Source: Thalassolituus hydrocarboniclasticus
GTDB lineage: Bacteria; Pseudomonadota; Gammaproteobacteria; Pseudomonadales; Oceanobacteraceae
DNA: 64,000 nt
Assembly: GCF_025345565.1 (NCBI RefSeq)
Contig: NZ_CP054475.1
Location: forward strand, 369,501 to 433,500
Direction of reading: 5' to 3'
Shown here: one piece after another, positions 50,899-61,153 of the stretch
Position numbering within the stretch: the first letter of the stretch is position 1
How the letters are laid out: the number at the start of each line of letters is the position of its first letter
Made by a program: the position numbers and the translations under genes
Notes under the pieces: model-generated
The model's input: only the letters and a program-made list of their open reading frames with translations
What the model was told of the DNA's origin: nothing
Database searches by the model: none

Positions 50899-53148
50899 AT
50901 GAAATCGGGGAACAGGCGCGGGTATGCGGGCCGGATACTGCTCTGCTTATGCATGGGAATATCCGTCACCTCTGTGGCTGCAGAGTCTGATGCCTTTGAA
51001 TTCGAACCCGATATCCCTCAGGTTTTAACCCCGGTTCGTCTGCAGCAGCCGCTGGCTGAAGTTCCCGCCGCTGTTACCGTTATTACCGCCGAACAGATTC
51101 GTCTCTGGGGCGCGGCCGATATCCCTTCTTTATTCCGCTTTGTTCCCGGACTCTTTGTCGCCCGTGAGCTGGACAGCAATCGCCAGAGCGTGGTGTATCA
51201 CAGTGGCGGTGTATCACTGGCGCGGCGGCTGGAAGTGCTGGTGGATGGCCGCTCGGTTTATAAAGCCTCCTTTGCCAATGTCGACTGGGATCAGCTCGGC
51301 ATTGCCCTGCAGGATATCGAACGCATTGAAATTACCCGCGGCCCGAGTGCTGCCAGTTACGGTATGAATGCCCTGCAGGGCGTTATTCACATTATTACCC
51401 GACACCCGGCTGACAGTGCGCGTCTGCGCCTTAATGGCAGCTTTGGCTCAGAGCAACGTCCGCAATTCTATGTCAGCATCAGCCAGCAGGGGGCACAGCA
51501 ACAAAGCCGCCTCAGTCTGTTTGGCTGGCGGGAAGGTGAGCATGGTGGCTACCACGCCGATGCTGGCGATCAGGGTGGATTTCCCGATCTGCGTCAGGTG
51601 CGTGGGCTGAACTGGTCCGGAGCCTGGCAGGCGGATATGGATAACGAGCTGCGCTGGCAGGTTGGGCGCCAGCAATTGCAGCGTGATTATCTCGCCGACA
51701 GTCAATTTCAGACCGACTCACCGCAGCAGACGGCACAGTCAGATCTGGGCTGGCTGCGTTGGCGCAGTCAGCGTTCGGCCGATCATGAAGTTCAGCTGCA
51801 GGCCTATTGGCAGGCTGATAACAGTGAGGTGGATTACCACGCCTGTGCACCCTCCATGGCGTTTGATGCGCAGTTGAGTGAGTTGTATCAGCAGCATCCG
51901 CAGCTGGCCGAGAAACTCGGTTACGGCCTGCTGCCGCTGCAGAACCCGGCGCTCACCAGCAGCGAACGCAGTGCGATTACCCAGCTTTATCAGGGCCTCG
52001 CAGCCGGTGTGTTTGATGCCGCGCAATTGCAGCAGGGGCTGGGATTAACTGAGGCGCTGACGGCCGCTGAATACAGCTCAGCACAGCAGATAGTGCAGCG
52101 TGCTGTGGCGGCCAGTGCTCTGGATCAGATGTTGTGCGGACGTGGGGATCTGGATGTTTATGAGCAGCGCTTTGATATTGAGCTGCAGGATACCCGGCGC
52201 TGGAGCGAACAGTTACGTTCGGTGCAGGGCATAGGTTTGCGCCGCGATCAGGTGAACTCTGCAACCTATCTGCAGGGAGAAGTCCGCAACGACCAGTGGC
52301 TGGCTTTTGTCAGTGCGGAATACCGCCCGGCAACGCACTGGCTGCTGTCGGCCGGGGTGATGGCGCAATATCAGGCTGAGCAGGACATCCATTATTTACC
52401 GCGTCTGGCACTGAATTATCTGCCCGCCGCCGATCAGAGTATCCGCGTGCAATACTCACGCAGTCGCCGTACTCCGGATATTGCCGAACGTTATCTGAAT
52501 GGCCGTGCGGTACTCACGGATGTAAGCAGTAATTATCTCAATCTGAATCAGGGTGGCTTGTTTATTAGTGCCAACGCCGATGACTGGCGCGATGGTTTGC
52601 GTGATGAGCGTATTCAGGCCTGGGAGCTGGGTTACTTTGTGCATTTACCGCAGGCGGCGTTGCAGCTGGATATCAAGGTTTTCCGCGAACAGCTGGATGA
52701 TCTGATCGGCAGTAACGTGACCCTGAGCAGTGCCTCGCTTGTCAATGAAGGTCAGATGACCCTGAAGGGAATTGAATCGCAGCTGCAGTGGCAGCCGCTG
52801 GTTAATCACAATATCTGGTTTAGCGCATTGCGCCAGCAGCGTGACTGTAACCGCGCCGGTGAGCTGGCGTTGGGGGCAGAGAGCAGTGTGCGGCTGGTGT
52901 GGAGCCACAGCGGCGAACGGCAGGAACAAATGCTTGGTATCATCTGGGATGCGGGTAAACAGGATAACGATCCGGGCTATGCCGCACAGGGGCGCTACCG
53001 GCAGCAGCGTTTGCTGGCGCGCTGGAGCTGGCGCACCTGGCTTGGAGAGTGGTCGCTCAGCAGTGAGTATGATGCCTTGCCGGAACAGGTGCTGTATGAA
53101 ACCACGCCACGCTGGCTGAATCGTGTTGGCTGGCAGATGAGCTGGTGA
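50899..53148 (+). CDS. TonB-dependent outer-membrane receptor
   Basis: The protein has 749 residues with a signal peptide cleaved near VAA-ES. The plug domain (~40-165) has PAAVTVITAEQIRLWGAADI, VLVDGRSVY, IERIEITRGPSAASYG and NALQGVIHIIT. The rest is a 22-strand barrel ending in an aromatic residue (Trp). An unusual helical insert of about 110 residues (~315-425) interrupts the barrel. It is bracketed by Cys in YHACAPSM and MLCGRGDL and probably forms an extracellular lid. It imports iron complexes, vitamins or carbohydrates using TonB. The ligand is unknown, and no transport partner is adjacent. Confidence 0.92.
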   Translation: MKSGNRRGYAGRILLCLCMGISVTSVAAESDAFEFEPDIPQVLTPVRLQQPLAEVPAAVTVITAEQIRLWGAADIPSLFRFVPGLFVARELDSNRQSVVYHSGGVSLARRLEVLVDGRSVYKASFANVDWDQLGIALQDIERIEITRGPSAASYGMNALQGVIHIITRHPADSARLRLNGSFGSEQRPQFYVSISQQGAQQQSRLSLFGWREGEHGGYHADAGDQGGFPDLRQVRGLNWSGAWQADMDNELRWQVGRQQLQRDYLADSQFQTDSPQQTAQSDLGWLRWRSQRSADHEVQLQAYWQADNSEVDYHACAPSMAFDAQLSELYQQHPQLAEKLGYGLLPLQNPALTSSERSAITQLYQGLAAGVFDAAQLQQGLGLTEALTAAEYSSAQQIVQRAVAASALDQMLCGRGDLDVYEQRFDIELQDTRRWSEQLRSVQGIGLRRDQVNSATYLQGEVRNDQWLAFVSAEYRPATHWLLSAGVMAQYQAEQDIHYLPRLALNYLPAADQSIRVQYSRSRRTPDIAERYLNGRAVLTDVSSNYLNLNQGGLFISANADDWRDGLRDERIQAWELGYFVHLPQAALQLDIKVFREQLDDLIGSNVTLSSASLVNEGQMTLKGIESQLQWQPLVNHNIWFSALRQQRDCNRAGELALGAESSVRLVWSHSGERQEQMLGIIWDAGKQDNDPGYAAQGRYRQQRLLARWSWRTWLGEWSLSSEYDALPEQVLYETTPRWLNRVGWQMSW

Positions 53149-53186
53149 TAGCAGGCAGCTTGAAACAGCAGATAAACAGCAGGCAT

Positions 53187-53217
53187 AAAAAAACGGCAGC
53201 CAGAGCTGCCGTTTTTT
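53187..53217. terminator. Bidirectional terminator between the TonB receptor and serA
   Basis: AAAAAAACGGCAGC-CAGA-GCTGCCGTTTTTT gives a stem with A/T tails on both sides, fitting two convergent genes. Confidence 0.93.
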
Positions 53218-53251
53218 ATTGCCGCAATCACAGGGATTGCAGCGGGACCGA

Positions 53252-54481
53252 TCAGTACAGTACGCGGGCGCGGATAGTGCCTTCGACGGTTTTGATCTTT
53301 TCCAGAGCCAGTTCAGAAGCGTCAGCTGCAACATCAATGACGACATAACCCACATCCTCAACCGTCTGCAGGTACTGACCTGAGATGTTGATACCGTTCT
53401 CGGCGAAAATGCTGTTGATCGCATTCATAACGCCAGGAACGTTTTTGTGGATGTGCAGGATACGGTGCACGTTTTTGTTGCTCGGCAAGGCCACTTCCGG
53501 GAAGTTAACAGAAGAGGTTGTGGTGCCGTTATCGCTGTACTGGGCCAGCTTCTCGCCCACTTCTTTACCGATGTTTTCCTGTGCTTCGAGGGTAGAACCA
53601 CCCACGTGCGGAGTCAGGATCACGTTGTCGAATTCACGCAGCGGAGTGATGAACTCTTCACCGTTGGCGCGTGGCTCAACCGGGAATACGTCGATCGCAG
53701 CGCCCAGCAGTTTTTTGCTGCGGATGGCTTCGGCCAGAGCGTCGATATCAACCACGGTACCGCGGGAAGCGTTCAGCAGGATAGAACCCTGTTTCATCTG
53801 TGCGAACTGCTCAGGACCCATCATCCACTTGGTGGCGGCGGTTTCCGGTACGTGCAGGGAAACAACATCGGCCAGATTCAGCAGTTCGTTCAGCGAGCCA
53901 ACCTGCTTGGCGTTGCCCAGTGGCAGCTTGGTAACCACGTCGTAGAAGTACACGTCCATGCCCATGCTCTCAGCCATTACAGACAGCTGAGTACCGATGG
54001 AACCGTAACCGATGATGCCCAGTTTCTTACCACGGATTTCGTAAGAGTTATCCGCAGACTTGTTCCAGCCGCCACGGTGACACTGGGCATTACGCTCAGG
54101 AATACCGCGCATCAGCATGATGATTTCGGCCAGAGACAGTTCAGCAACGGAACGGGTGTTGGAGTACGGCGCATTGAACACGGCAACACCACGCTTGGTG
54201 GCGGCTTTCAGGTCAACCTGGTTGGTACCGATACAGAAGCAGCCTACAGCGATCAGTTTTTCGGCGGCTTCGAAGATTTCATCGGTCAGCTGAGTGCGGG
54301 AGCGGATGCCGACAAAGTGTGCGTCTTTGATGCGGGCTTTCAGCTCGTCATCCGGCAGCGAGGTCTTCAGGTACTCGATGTTGGTGTAACCAGCGGCATT
54401 CAGGGTTTCGAGAGCAGACTGGTGCACGCCTTCCAACAAGAGAAATTTGATCTTGCTTTTATCGAGGGAGGTTTGAGCCAT
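53252..54481 (-). CDS. serA: D-3-phosphoglycerate dehydrogenase SerA
   Basis: I set the start at ATG 54481 (MAQTSLDKSKIKFLL), giving 409 residues, equal to the E. coli type. Features are substrate Arg in FVGIRSRTQLT, the NAD-binding GIIGYGSIGTQLSVMAE, catalytic Arg in LLNASRGTVVDI, Glu in the VFPVEP region and His in LTPHVGGSTLEAQENIG. The C-terminal ACT domain (~335-409) is the serine feedback site. It oxidises 3-phosphoglycerate to start serine synthesis and is known to reduce 2-oxoglutarate as coupled half-reaction in some bacteria. It is divergent from the flavoprotein that would recycle that product. Confidence 0.97.
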   Translation of the reverse strand: MAQTSLDKSKIKFLLLEGVHQSALETLNAAGYTNIEYLKTSLPDDELKARIKDAHFVGIRSRTQLTDEIFEAAEKLIAVGCFCIGTNQVDLKAATKRGVAVFNAPYSNTRSVAELSLAEIIMLMRGIPERNAQCHRGGWNKSADNSYEIRGKKLGIIGYGSIGTQLSVMAESMGMDVYFYDVVTKLPLGNAKQVGSLNELLNLADVVSLHVPETAATKWMMGPEQFAQMKQGSILLNASRGTVVDIDALAEAIRSKKLLGAAIDVFPVEPRANGEEFITPLREFDNVILTPHVGGSTLEAQENIGKEVGEKLAQYSDNGTTTSSVNFPEVALPSNKNVHRILHIHKNVPGVMNAINSIFAENGINISGQYLQTVEDVGYVVIDVAADASELALEKIKTVEGTIRARVLY

Positions 54482-54609
54482 GATGGTACCTATATGCAGT
54501 ATGTAGAACCGTTGCGGTGAATCCGGCCGGTGCTTGCACGGTACAGCACAGGTAACGACAGGCGCCGGACTCACTTCCGGAGCGAAAACCACTCCGAAAA
54601 ATAAGGCGC

Positions 54610-54623
54610 GTATGCTAGCATAC
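54610..54623. promoter_or_regulatory. Perfect 14-bp palindrome in the divergent serA / flavoprotein region
   Basis: GTATGCTAGCATAC is its own complement. Each strand offers a TATGCT hexamer resembling a -10 box, so it may mark both promoters or a regulator site. The -35 elements are weak. Confidence 0.4.
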
Positions 54624-54713
54624 CCGGCCTGTTAACGTGAGCCTCAAACTCGCTTTTCATCGCGAAGAATACTCAATTTGAGGTGAATGACATTCATCTA
54701 TGCGGAATCTCCC

Positions 54714-56117
54714 ATGACTGCCCTGACTCAAGACGCCCTGATTGAACGGTTATCGGCCATTGTTGGTGCCGATAAGGTTCGTACCGATGCAGACTCTCTG
54801 GAAACCTTCGGTAAAGACTGGACCAAAATCTACGCGCCCAAGCCAACTGCGATCGTGTTCCCGAAAACCACCGAGCAGGTGCGCGATATCGTGCTGCTGG
54901 CCAACGAGCATCAGCTGGCACTGGTGCCATCCGGTGGCCGTACCGGTCTGAGTGCCGGCGCGGTGGCAGCCAATGGCGAAATCGTTGTGGCCTTTGATTA
55001 TATGAATCAGATCAGCGACTTTAATGCCGTTGACCGTACCGTTAAATGCGGTGCCGGGGTGATTACCGAGCAGCTGCAGAATTATGCCGAAGAGCAGGGT
55101 CTGTTTTATCCGGTGGATTTCGCTTCTGCGGGCTCCAGTCAGATTGGCGGTAACATCAGCACCAATGCCGGCGGGATTAAAGTCATCCGCTGGGGTATGA
55201 CCCGTGACTGGGTGGCTGGTCTGACGGTCGTAACCGGTCAGGGCGAGGTTCTGCGTCTGAATAAAGACCTGCTGAAAAACAACACCGGCTACGATATGCG
55301 TCAGCTGTTCATCGGCGGTGAAGGTACGCTTGGCTTTATTACCGAAGCCACTATGCGTCTGACCCGTACACCGAAAAACCTGACCGTACTGGTGCTGGCG
55401 ATTCCTGAACTGGACGACGTGATGAAGGTGCTGAACCAGTTTCAGGGCAGCATGGATCTGACTGCGTTTGAGTTCTTCTCCGATAAAGCCATGCGCAAAG
55501 TACTGGCGCGCGGCGATGTGCCTGCGCCGTTCGACAGCAGTGCCGATTTTTATGCGCTGATCGAATTTGAAGCCGTCACCGATGCCGATATGGATCTTTC
55601 CATGAACCTGTTTGAGCAGTGTGTGGAAAACGGCTGGGTGGTTGATGGTGTGATCAGTCAGAGTGAAACCCAGGCGGCGAATCTGTGGCGTCTGCGTGAA
55701 GATATTTCCGAAACCATTTCCGAGTGGACACCTTACAAAAACGACATTTCCGTGGTTGTTTCCAAAGTGCCACCGTTCCTGAACGATATCGATGAAATCG
55801 TGACCCGTGAATATCCGGATTTCGAGATCATCTGGTTCGGCCACATTGGCGATGGCAACCTGCACCTGAACATTCTTAAGCCGGATGCTCTGGCGAAAGA
55901 AGAGTTCTTCGAACGCTGTGCCAAGGTATCTAAGTGGGTATTTGAAATCGTGCAGAAATACGACGGCTCGGTTTCTGCCGAGCACGGTGTTGGCATGACC
56001 AAAAAGCCGTATCTGGAATACACCCGTTCGGCGGCCGAGCTGGCTTATATGAAAGCAGTGAAAGCGGTATTCGATCCGAATAACGTGATGAACCCGGGTA
56101 AGCTGGTGGACCTGTAA
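54714..56117 (+). CDS. FAD-linked D-2-hydroxyacid dehydrogenase (D-2-hydroxyglutarate dehydrogenase-like)
   Basis: Of two in-frame ATGs I prefer 54714 (MTALTQDALIERLS); the earlier one at 54687 has its GAGGT only two bases away. The product has 467 residues. The FAD-binding PCMH part has LVPSGGRTGLSAGAV and GGNISTNAGGIKVIRWGMTRDWV (shown in part). The C-terminal domain has the metal-binding FGHIGDGNLHLN and SAEHGVGMTKKPYL. This matches D-lactate/glycolate/D-2-hydroxyglutarate dehydrogenases. Its divergent neighbour is serA, and in Pseudomonas SerA and D2HGDH are functionally coupled, so D-2-hydroxyglutarate is the most likely substrate. D-lactate remains possible. Confidence 0.88.
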   Translation: MTALTQDALIERLSAIVGADKVRTDADSLETFGKDWTKIYAPKPTAIVFPKTTEQVRDIVLLANEHQLALVPSGGRTGLSAGAVAANGEIVVAFDYMNQISDFNAVDRTVKCGAGVITEQLQNYAEEQGLFYPVDFASAGSSQIGGNISTNAGGIKVIRWGMTRDWVAGLTVVTGQGEVLRLNKDLLKNNTGYDMRQLFIGGEGTLGFITEATMRLTRTPKNLTVLVLAIPELDDVMKVLNQFQGSMDLTAFEFFSDKAMRKVLARGDVPAPFDSSADFYALIEFEAVTDADMDLSMNLFEQCVENGWVVDGVISQSETQAANLWRLREDISETISEWTPYKNDISVVVSKVPPFLNDIDEIVTREYPDFEIIWFGHIGDGNLHLNILKPDALAKEEFFERCAKVSKWVFEIVQKYDGSVSAEHGVGMTKKPYLEYTRSAAELAYMKAVKAVFDPNNVMNPGKLVDL

Positions 56118-56138
56118 GCAGCGCTTTGTCCGCAAGCA

Positions 56139-56183
56139 GCAAGCATAAAAAAGGCCGGTTAACCCGGCCTTTTTTATGCTTGC
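56139..56183. terminator. Long bidirectional terminator between the flavoprotein gene and ponA
   Basis: A perfect 20-bp stem (56139-56158 with 56164-56183) encloses a 5-nt loop. A and T tracts inside the stem serve either direction. Both flanking genes converge here. Confidence 0.93.
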
Positions 56184-56219
56184 GCTGTCAGCGGCTGCGC
56201 TCTCGGAGCAGCTGTCTGA

Positions 56220-58730
56220 TCAGAACAGCTGCTCCGGCACCAGCTCAGTTTCGCCGCTGCCGTTGGTTGGTGCAATTTTAACCGGCTGGCTTGGGACGTC
56301 TTCTTCTTTAAAGTATTCAAAGATCGCGTTGCTTTGCCCCGGTGTCGCCAGCAGGCCGGTTTCCGGGTCGATGCGCACGCTGACAATTCCTTCCGGTTGC
56401 TCGAATGGATGCTCAGGTACGCCGTTCAGGGCGCTACCCATATAATCAACCCAGATCGGTAGCGCGGTGTTGGAACCGAATGCCCAGCGGCCGAGGGTTT
56501 TCGGCTGGTCAAAACCAATCCATACGGTAGTCACCAGATCCGGGCTGAAGCCGGAGAACCAGGCGTCTTTCTGATCGTTGGTGGTACCGGTTTTACCAGC
56601 CAGATCATCACGGTTCAGTGCCAGTGCGCGCTTACCGGTACCGAGACGCACCACGTCTTTCAGCATGCTGATCATCAGGAAGTGGGTGCGCTCATCCATC
56701 ACCCGCGGCGCCAGGGGAAGGGCTTCTTCCGGATTCAGTTGCTGCTGCAGCTGCTGTTCCAGTTCGCTGGCGCTCAGCTGTTCTTCAGCGGTGCCGGACT
56801 GTGGCTTTTCACATTCACGGCACACGGTGCGTGGGGTGGCGGTAAACAGGATATTGCCATTACTGTCTTCAATGCGGCTGATCAGATAAGGATCGACGGC
56901 ATAACCGCCGTTCGCCAGCACGCAGTAACCGGTCGCCAGTTCCATTGGGGTAACGGCGGAAGCGCCGAGGGCCAGTGACAGGTCGGCGTTCAGCTTGCTG
57001 CGCGGAAAGCCGAAAGGCTCGATGTAGTTAACTGCTCTGCTTGGCCCCACCTGTTTCAGGATGCGGATAGAGACCAGGTTCTGCGATTTATACAGCGCCT
57101 GGCGCAGGCGGGTCGGGCCATAAAACTTGCCACTGTTATTCTGCGGGCGCCAGGTGTTTTCCAGGCTGGCATCTTCGAATACCACCGGTGCATCATTAAT
57201 AATGCTGGCGGGGGTGAAACCGTTGGCCAGTGCGGCGCTGTAAATAAACGGCTTAAATGCCGAGCCCGGCTGGCGGTCGGCCTGAATTACGCGGTTGAAC
57301 TTGTTGTTGCCCAGTGAGAAGCCGCCTACCAGTGCCTGAATCGCACCGTCATTCGGGCGCAGAGACACAATAGAGCCTTCGGCTTCCGGCACCTGGGCCA
57401 GAATCAGACCGTCCTGACCTTCTTCCACCCAGATGCGCTGGCCGGCGCTGAGCAGATCGGCGGGTTTCTCGGGTTCAGAACCAATGATGTTGACGTTGAC
57501 GTAGGGCTTGGCCCAGAGCATGCCGCTGAATGGCAGCCAGCGTTCGCTGTTGTTCTGATAGATCCAGGCGCCGTCGTTTTCGACGCTGCGCACAATTGCC
57601 GGCGAGATCAGGCCCATATCATCCTGATCACGCAGGATGCTGTCCCATTGCTCAAGGGTTTCCGGCCAGTCGATATCGTAGGCTTTGTCCGCTTTGCTCA
57701 GCCAGGGCTCCAGTTCCGGATTTTCAGCAACATCCAGAGTATTTATCGGTGCCATGGGTTTCGGCAGGCGGTAACCGTGGTCGCGGTCGTATTTCAGCAA
57801 GCCGGTTTGCAGGGCTCTGTTGGCGGCCAGCTGACGATTGGTGTCGACGGTTGTGTAGACGTTGTAGCCCAGGGTGTAGGCTTCATCGCCATAACGTTCA
57901 ACCATTTCGCGGCGTACCATCTCGGCGACGTAGGGAGCCACCACCTCAGAAGTCGCGCCATGGTAGCGGGCGGTAACCGGTGCGCGCGCAGCCTGATCAA
58001 ATTCTTCTGCGCTGATCATTTCAAGGGTGCGCATACGTGCCAGCACGTAGTTGCGGCGATCGAGGGCGCGGCGCGGGTTGTTAACCGGGTTGGCCGCAGA
58101 GGGGGCCTGAGGCAGGCCGGCAATCATGGCCAGTTGCGCCAGATTAAGCTCTTTAATCGATTTGCCGTAGTAAACCTGAGCTGCGGCTTCGATACCGTAG
58201 GCGCGCTTGCCGAGATAAATTTTGTTGATGTAGAGCTCAAGGATGTCCTGCTTGCTCAGGCTCTGTTCAATTTTCAGCGCCAGCAGGATTTCGGTGAATT
58301 TACGCGCAAAGGTTTTTTCTGAGGACAGGTAGTAGTTTTTGGCGACCTGCATGGTGATGGTACTGCCGCCGGATTTCTTGCGGCCGGTACGGATCAGCTC
58401 AAAGGCGGCCCGCGCCAGGCCTTTGAGATCAATACCATGGTGCTCGAAGAAGCCATCATCCTCTGAAGCCAGCAGGGCATTGATAAACTGCGGCGGTATT
58501 TCAGCATAGGTCAGCGGGGTGCGGCGCTTCTCGCCAAATTCGCTGATCAGCTTGCCATCGGCGGAATAAACGCGCAGTGGGGTTTGCAGTTCGACGTCCT
58601 TGAGTTCCTCTGTATCCGGCAGTGTTGGCGCCAGATACAGATAGATTGCCATCATCAGCATGCCGGAGCCGGCAAAAATGGACATTACAAGCCAAAAAAA
58701 CAATTGCAGGAGCGGGTGTGACTTAGTCAT
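56220..58730 (-). CDS. ponA: Penicillin-binding protein 1A (bifunctional glycosyltransferase/transpeptidase)
   Basis: The protein has 836 residues. A short cytoplasmic tail and one membrane helix (~8-30) are followed by the GT51 glycosyltransferase with catalytic Glu in SEDDGFFEHHGID (~residue 90), GGSTITMQVAKNYYLS and LELYINKIYLGKRAYGIEAAA (shown in part). An OB-like insert (~320-430) precedes the transpeptidase. That domain has Ser in PGSAFKPFIYSAALANG (SxxK, ~490), SQN in LYKSQNLVSIR and KTGTTNDQKDAWFSGFSP (~713). It polymerises and crosslinks peptidoglycan in the periplasm. No good Shine-Dalgarno lies near the ATG; the leader is U-rich. It is divergent from pilM, as in Pseudomonas. Confidence 0.96.
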   Translation of the reverse strand: MTKSHPLLQLFFWLVMSIFAGSGMLMMAIYLYLAPTLPDTEELKDVELQTPLRVYSADGKLISEFGEKRRTPLTYAEIPPQFINALLASEDDGFFEHHGIDLKGLARAAFELIRTGRKKSGGSTITMQVAKNYYLSSEKTFARKFTEILLALKIEQSLSKQDILELYINKIYLGKRAYGIEAAAQVYYGKSIKELNLAQLAMIAGLPQAPSAANPVNNPRRALDRRNYVLARMRTLEMISAEEFDQAARAPVTARYHGATSEVVAPYVAEMVRREMVERYGDEAYTLGYNVYTTVDTNRQLAANRALQTGLLKYDRDHGYRLPKPMAPINTLDVAENPELEPWLSKADKAYDIDWPETLEQWDSILRDQDDMGLISPAIVRSVENDGAWIYQNNSERWLPFSGMLWAKPYVNVNIIGSEPEKPADLLSAGQRIWVEEGQDGLILAQVPEAEGSIVSLRPNDGAIQALVGGFSLGNNKFNRVIQADRQPGSAFKPFIYSAALANGFTPASIINDAPVVFEDASLENTWRPQNNSGKFYGPTRLRQALYKSQNLVSIRILKQVGPSRAVNYIEPFGFPRSKLNADLSLALGASAVTPMELATGYCVLANGGYAVDPYLISRIEDSNGNILFTATPRTVCRECEKPQSGTAEEQLSASELEQQLQQQLNPEEALPLAPRVMDERTHFLMISMLKDVVRLGTGKRALALNRDDLAGKTGTTNDQKDAWFSGFSPDLVTTVWIGFDQPKTLGRWAFGSNTALPIWVDYMGSALNGVPEHPFEQPEGIVSVRIDPETGLLATPGQSNAIFEYFKEEDVPSQPVKIAPTNGSGETELVPEQLF

Positions 58731-58781
58731 AAAAAAAGATTGTCATCGCCTCGGGAAGCCAGTGAATATGCGGGTTGCGGC

Positions 58782-58825
58782 ATTATAAGGGTTTTTTGTT
58801 CTTTTAATAGGAATGTGCTTATAAT
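58782..58825. promoter_or_regulatory. Divergent promoters of ponA and pilM
   Basis: Plus strand: TTGTTC (58796-58801), 18 bases, TATAAT (58820-58825) for pilM. Minus strand: TATAAT (58787-58782) for ponA with a weak -35. The two overlap within about 45 bases. Confidence 0.7.
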
Positions 58826-58848
58826 GACTCCGACTATATAGGATCTGA

Positions 58849-59957
<1,109 letters not shown>

Positions 59958-59958
<1 letters not shown>

Positions 59959-60506
59959 TGGCTAATATTAACCTGTTGCCGTGGCGCCAGGCGCTGCGGA
60001 AAGAAAAGCAGAATGAATTTTATGGCGTGATCGCGCTGGTCGCTCTGTGTGCCGCAGCGATCATCTATCTGGTTAACGATTATTACCAGAGCAGCATTCA
60101 GTCTCAGAATCGCCGTAATGCATACATTACAAATGAAACCAGGGTTCTTGAAGAGAAGATATCTGAGATCCGCGAATTAAAAGATAAGCGCAAGCAGTTG
60201 ATTGAGCGGATGGAGCTGATTCAGGCATTACAGGGTAACCGGCCGATTATCGTGCGGGTGTTCGACGAGGTGGCCCGTTCGATTCCGGAAGATCTTTACT
60301 TCGATTCTCTTAGTATTAAGGGAACCGCAGTCACCATTAAGGGGGTCGCTAAATCGAACAACCGGGTAGCCGCTTTAATGCGTAACTTCGATCAGTCCGA
60401 ATGGTTTGCTGACCCTGCATTGATTCGTGTGCAGGCCAAATCCGAAGGGGTGAATGAGTTTGAAGTAACCATGAAGCGCGTTCAGCCAAAAGCGGAAGAG
60501 GAGTGA
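59958..60506 (+). CDS. pilN: Type IV pilus assembly protein PilN
   Basis: The protein has 182 residues. The start MANINLLPWRQALRKEKQNEF contains the INLLPWR motif (residues ~4-10) that inserts into PilM. One membrane helix (~22-42) and a coiled coil (ETRVLEEKISEIRELKDKR) precede a periplasmic ferredoxin-like domain that pairs with PilO. It is part of the conserved pilMNOPQ operon. Confidence 0.96.
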
Positions 60507-60510
60507 CAGC

Positions 60511-61152
60511 ATGGCTGACCTGAAAAAATTAGATTTAAAGGCCCTGACTGAAAAGCTTAACGAATTTCAAATCGATGATCTGAATAACATCGACTGGGAA
60601 AACATGGGTTCATGGCCCTTTCCCGGCAAGGTTGTGTTCTGTGTACTGATATTTATCGCGGTACTGGTGGGCGGTTACTTTGGCTTTGTTGAAGAGAAAC
60701 TTGAGCGTCTGGATCGTGAAGCCAAGAAAGAAATAACACTGAAAAAAGATTTTGAAGGTAAGGCCTTCAGTGTTGCCAATCTGGACGCCTATAAAGCGCA
60801 AATGATTGAAATGGAAGAAAGCTTCGGCTCGCTGCTTAAACAGCTGCCACGGGATACTGAGGTTCCGGGCCTGATTGATGACATCAGCTCTGCAGCACTG
60901 GGTGCTGGCCTGAAACTGAATGCGATAGATCCGCAGAAAATGACCCAAACGGAGTTTTATAACGAACTGCCAATCAACATTGAGGTTGTCGGTGGTTATC
61001 ACGAAATGGGTGCATTTGTTTCATCAGTGGCGTCTCTGCCACGTATTGTGACCCTGCATGATTTCTCGATCGAAAAATCAGGTAAGGATGGCGATCTGAA
61101 AATGAAGATTCTGGCCAAAACTTATCAGTACAGCAGTGATGAGGGGAAGTAA
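60511..61152 (+). CDS. pilO: Type IV pilus assembly protein PilO
   Basis: The protein has 213 residues. A cytoplasmic start (LDLKALTEKLNEFQIDDLNN) leads to one membrane helix (~38-56), then a coiled coil and a periplasmic domain with LLKQLPRDTEVPGLIDDIS, a typical PilO block. It dimerises with PilN and contacts the PilP lipoprotein, linking inner membrane to secretin. It is four bases after pilN. Confidence 0.95.
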   Translation: MADLKKLDLKALTEKLNEFQIDDLNNIDWENMGSWPFPGKVVFCVLIFIAVLVGGYFGFVEEKLERLDREAKKEITLKKDFEGKAFSVANLDAYKAQMIEMEESFGSLLKQLPRDTEVPGLIDDISSAALGAGLKLNAIDPQKMTQTEFYNELPINIEVVGGYHEMGAFVSSVASLPRIVTLHDFSIEKSGKDGDLKMKILAKTYQYSSDEGK

Positions 61153-61153
61153 T

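Noticed and set aside
53447..54520. 357-residue plus-strand open frame
   Set aside because: Antisense to serA, whose motifs are complete.
54750..56135. 461-residue minus-strand open frame
   Set aside because: It lies antisense to the well-supported flavoprotein gene, is His/Gln-rich and has no domain; a shadow of codon bias.
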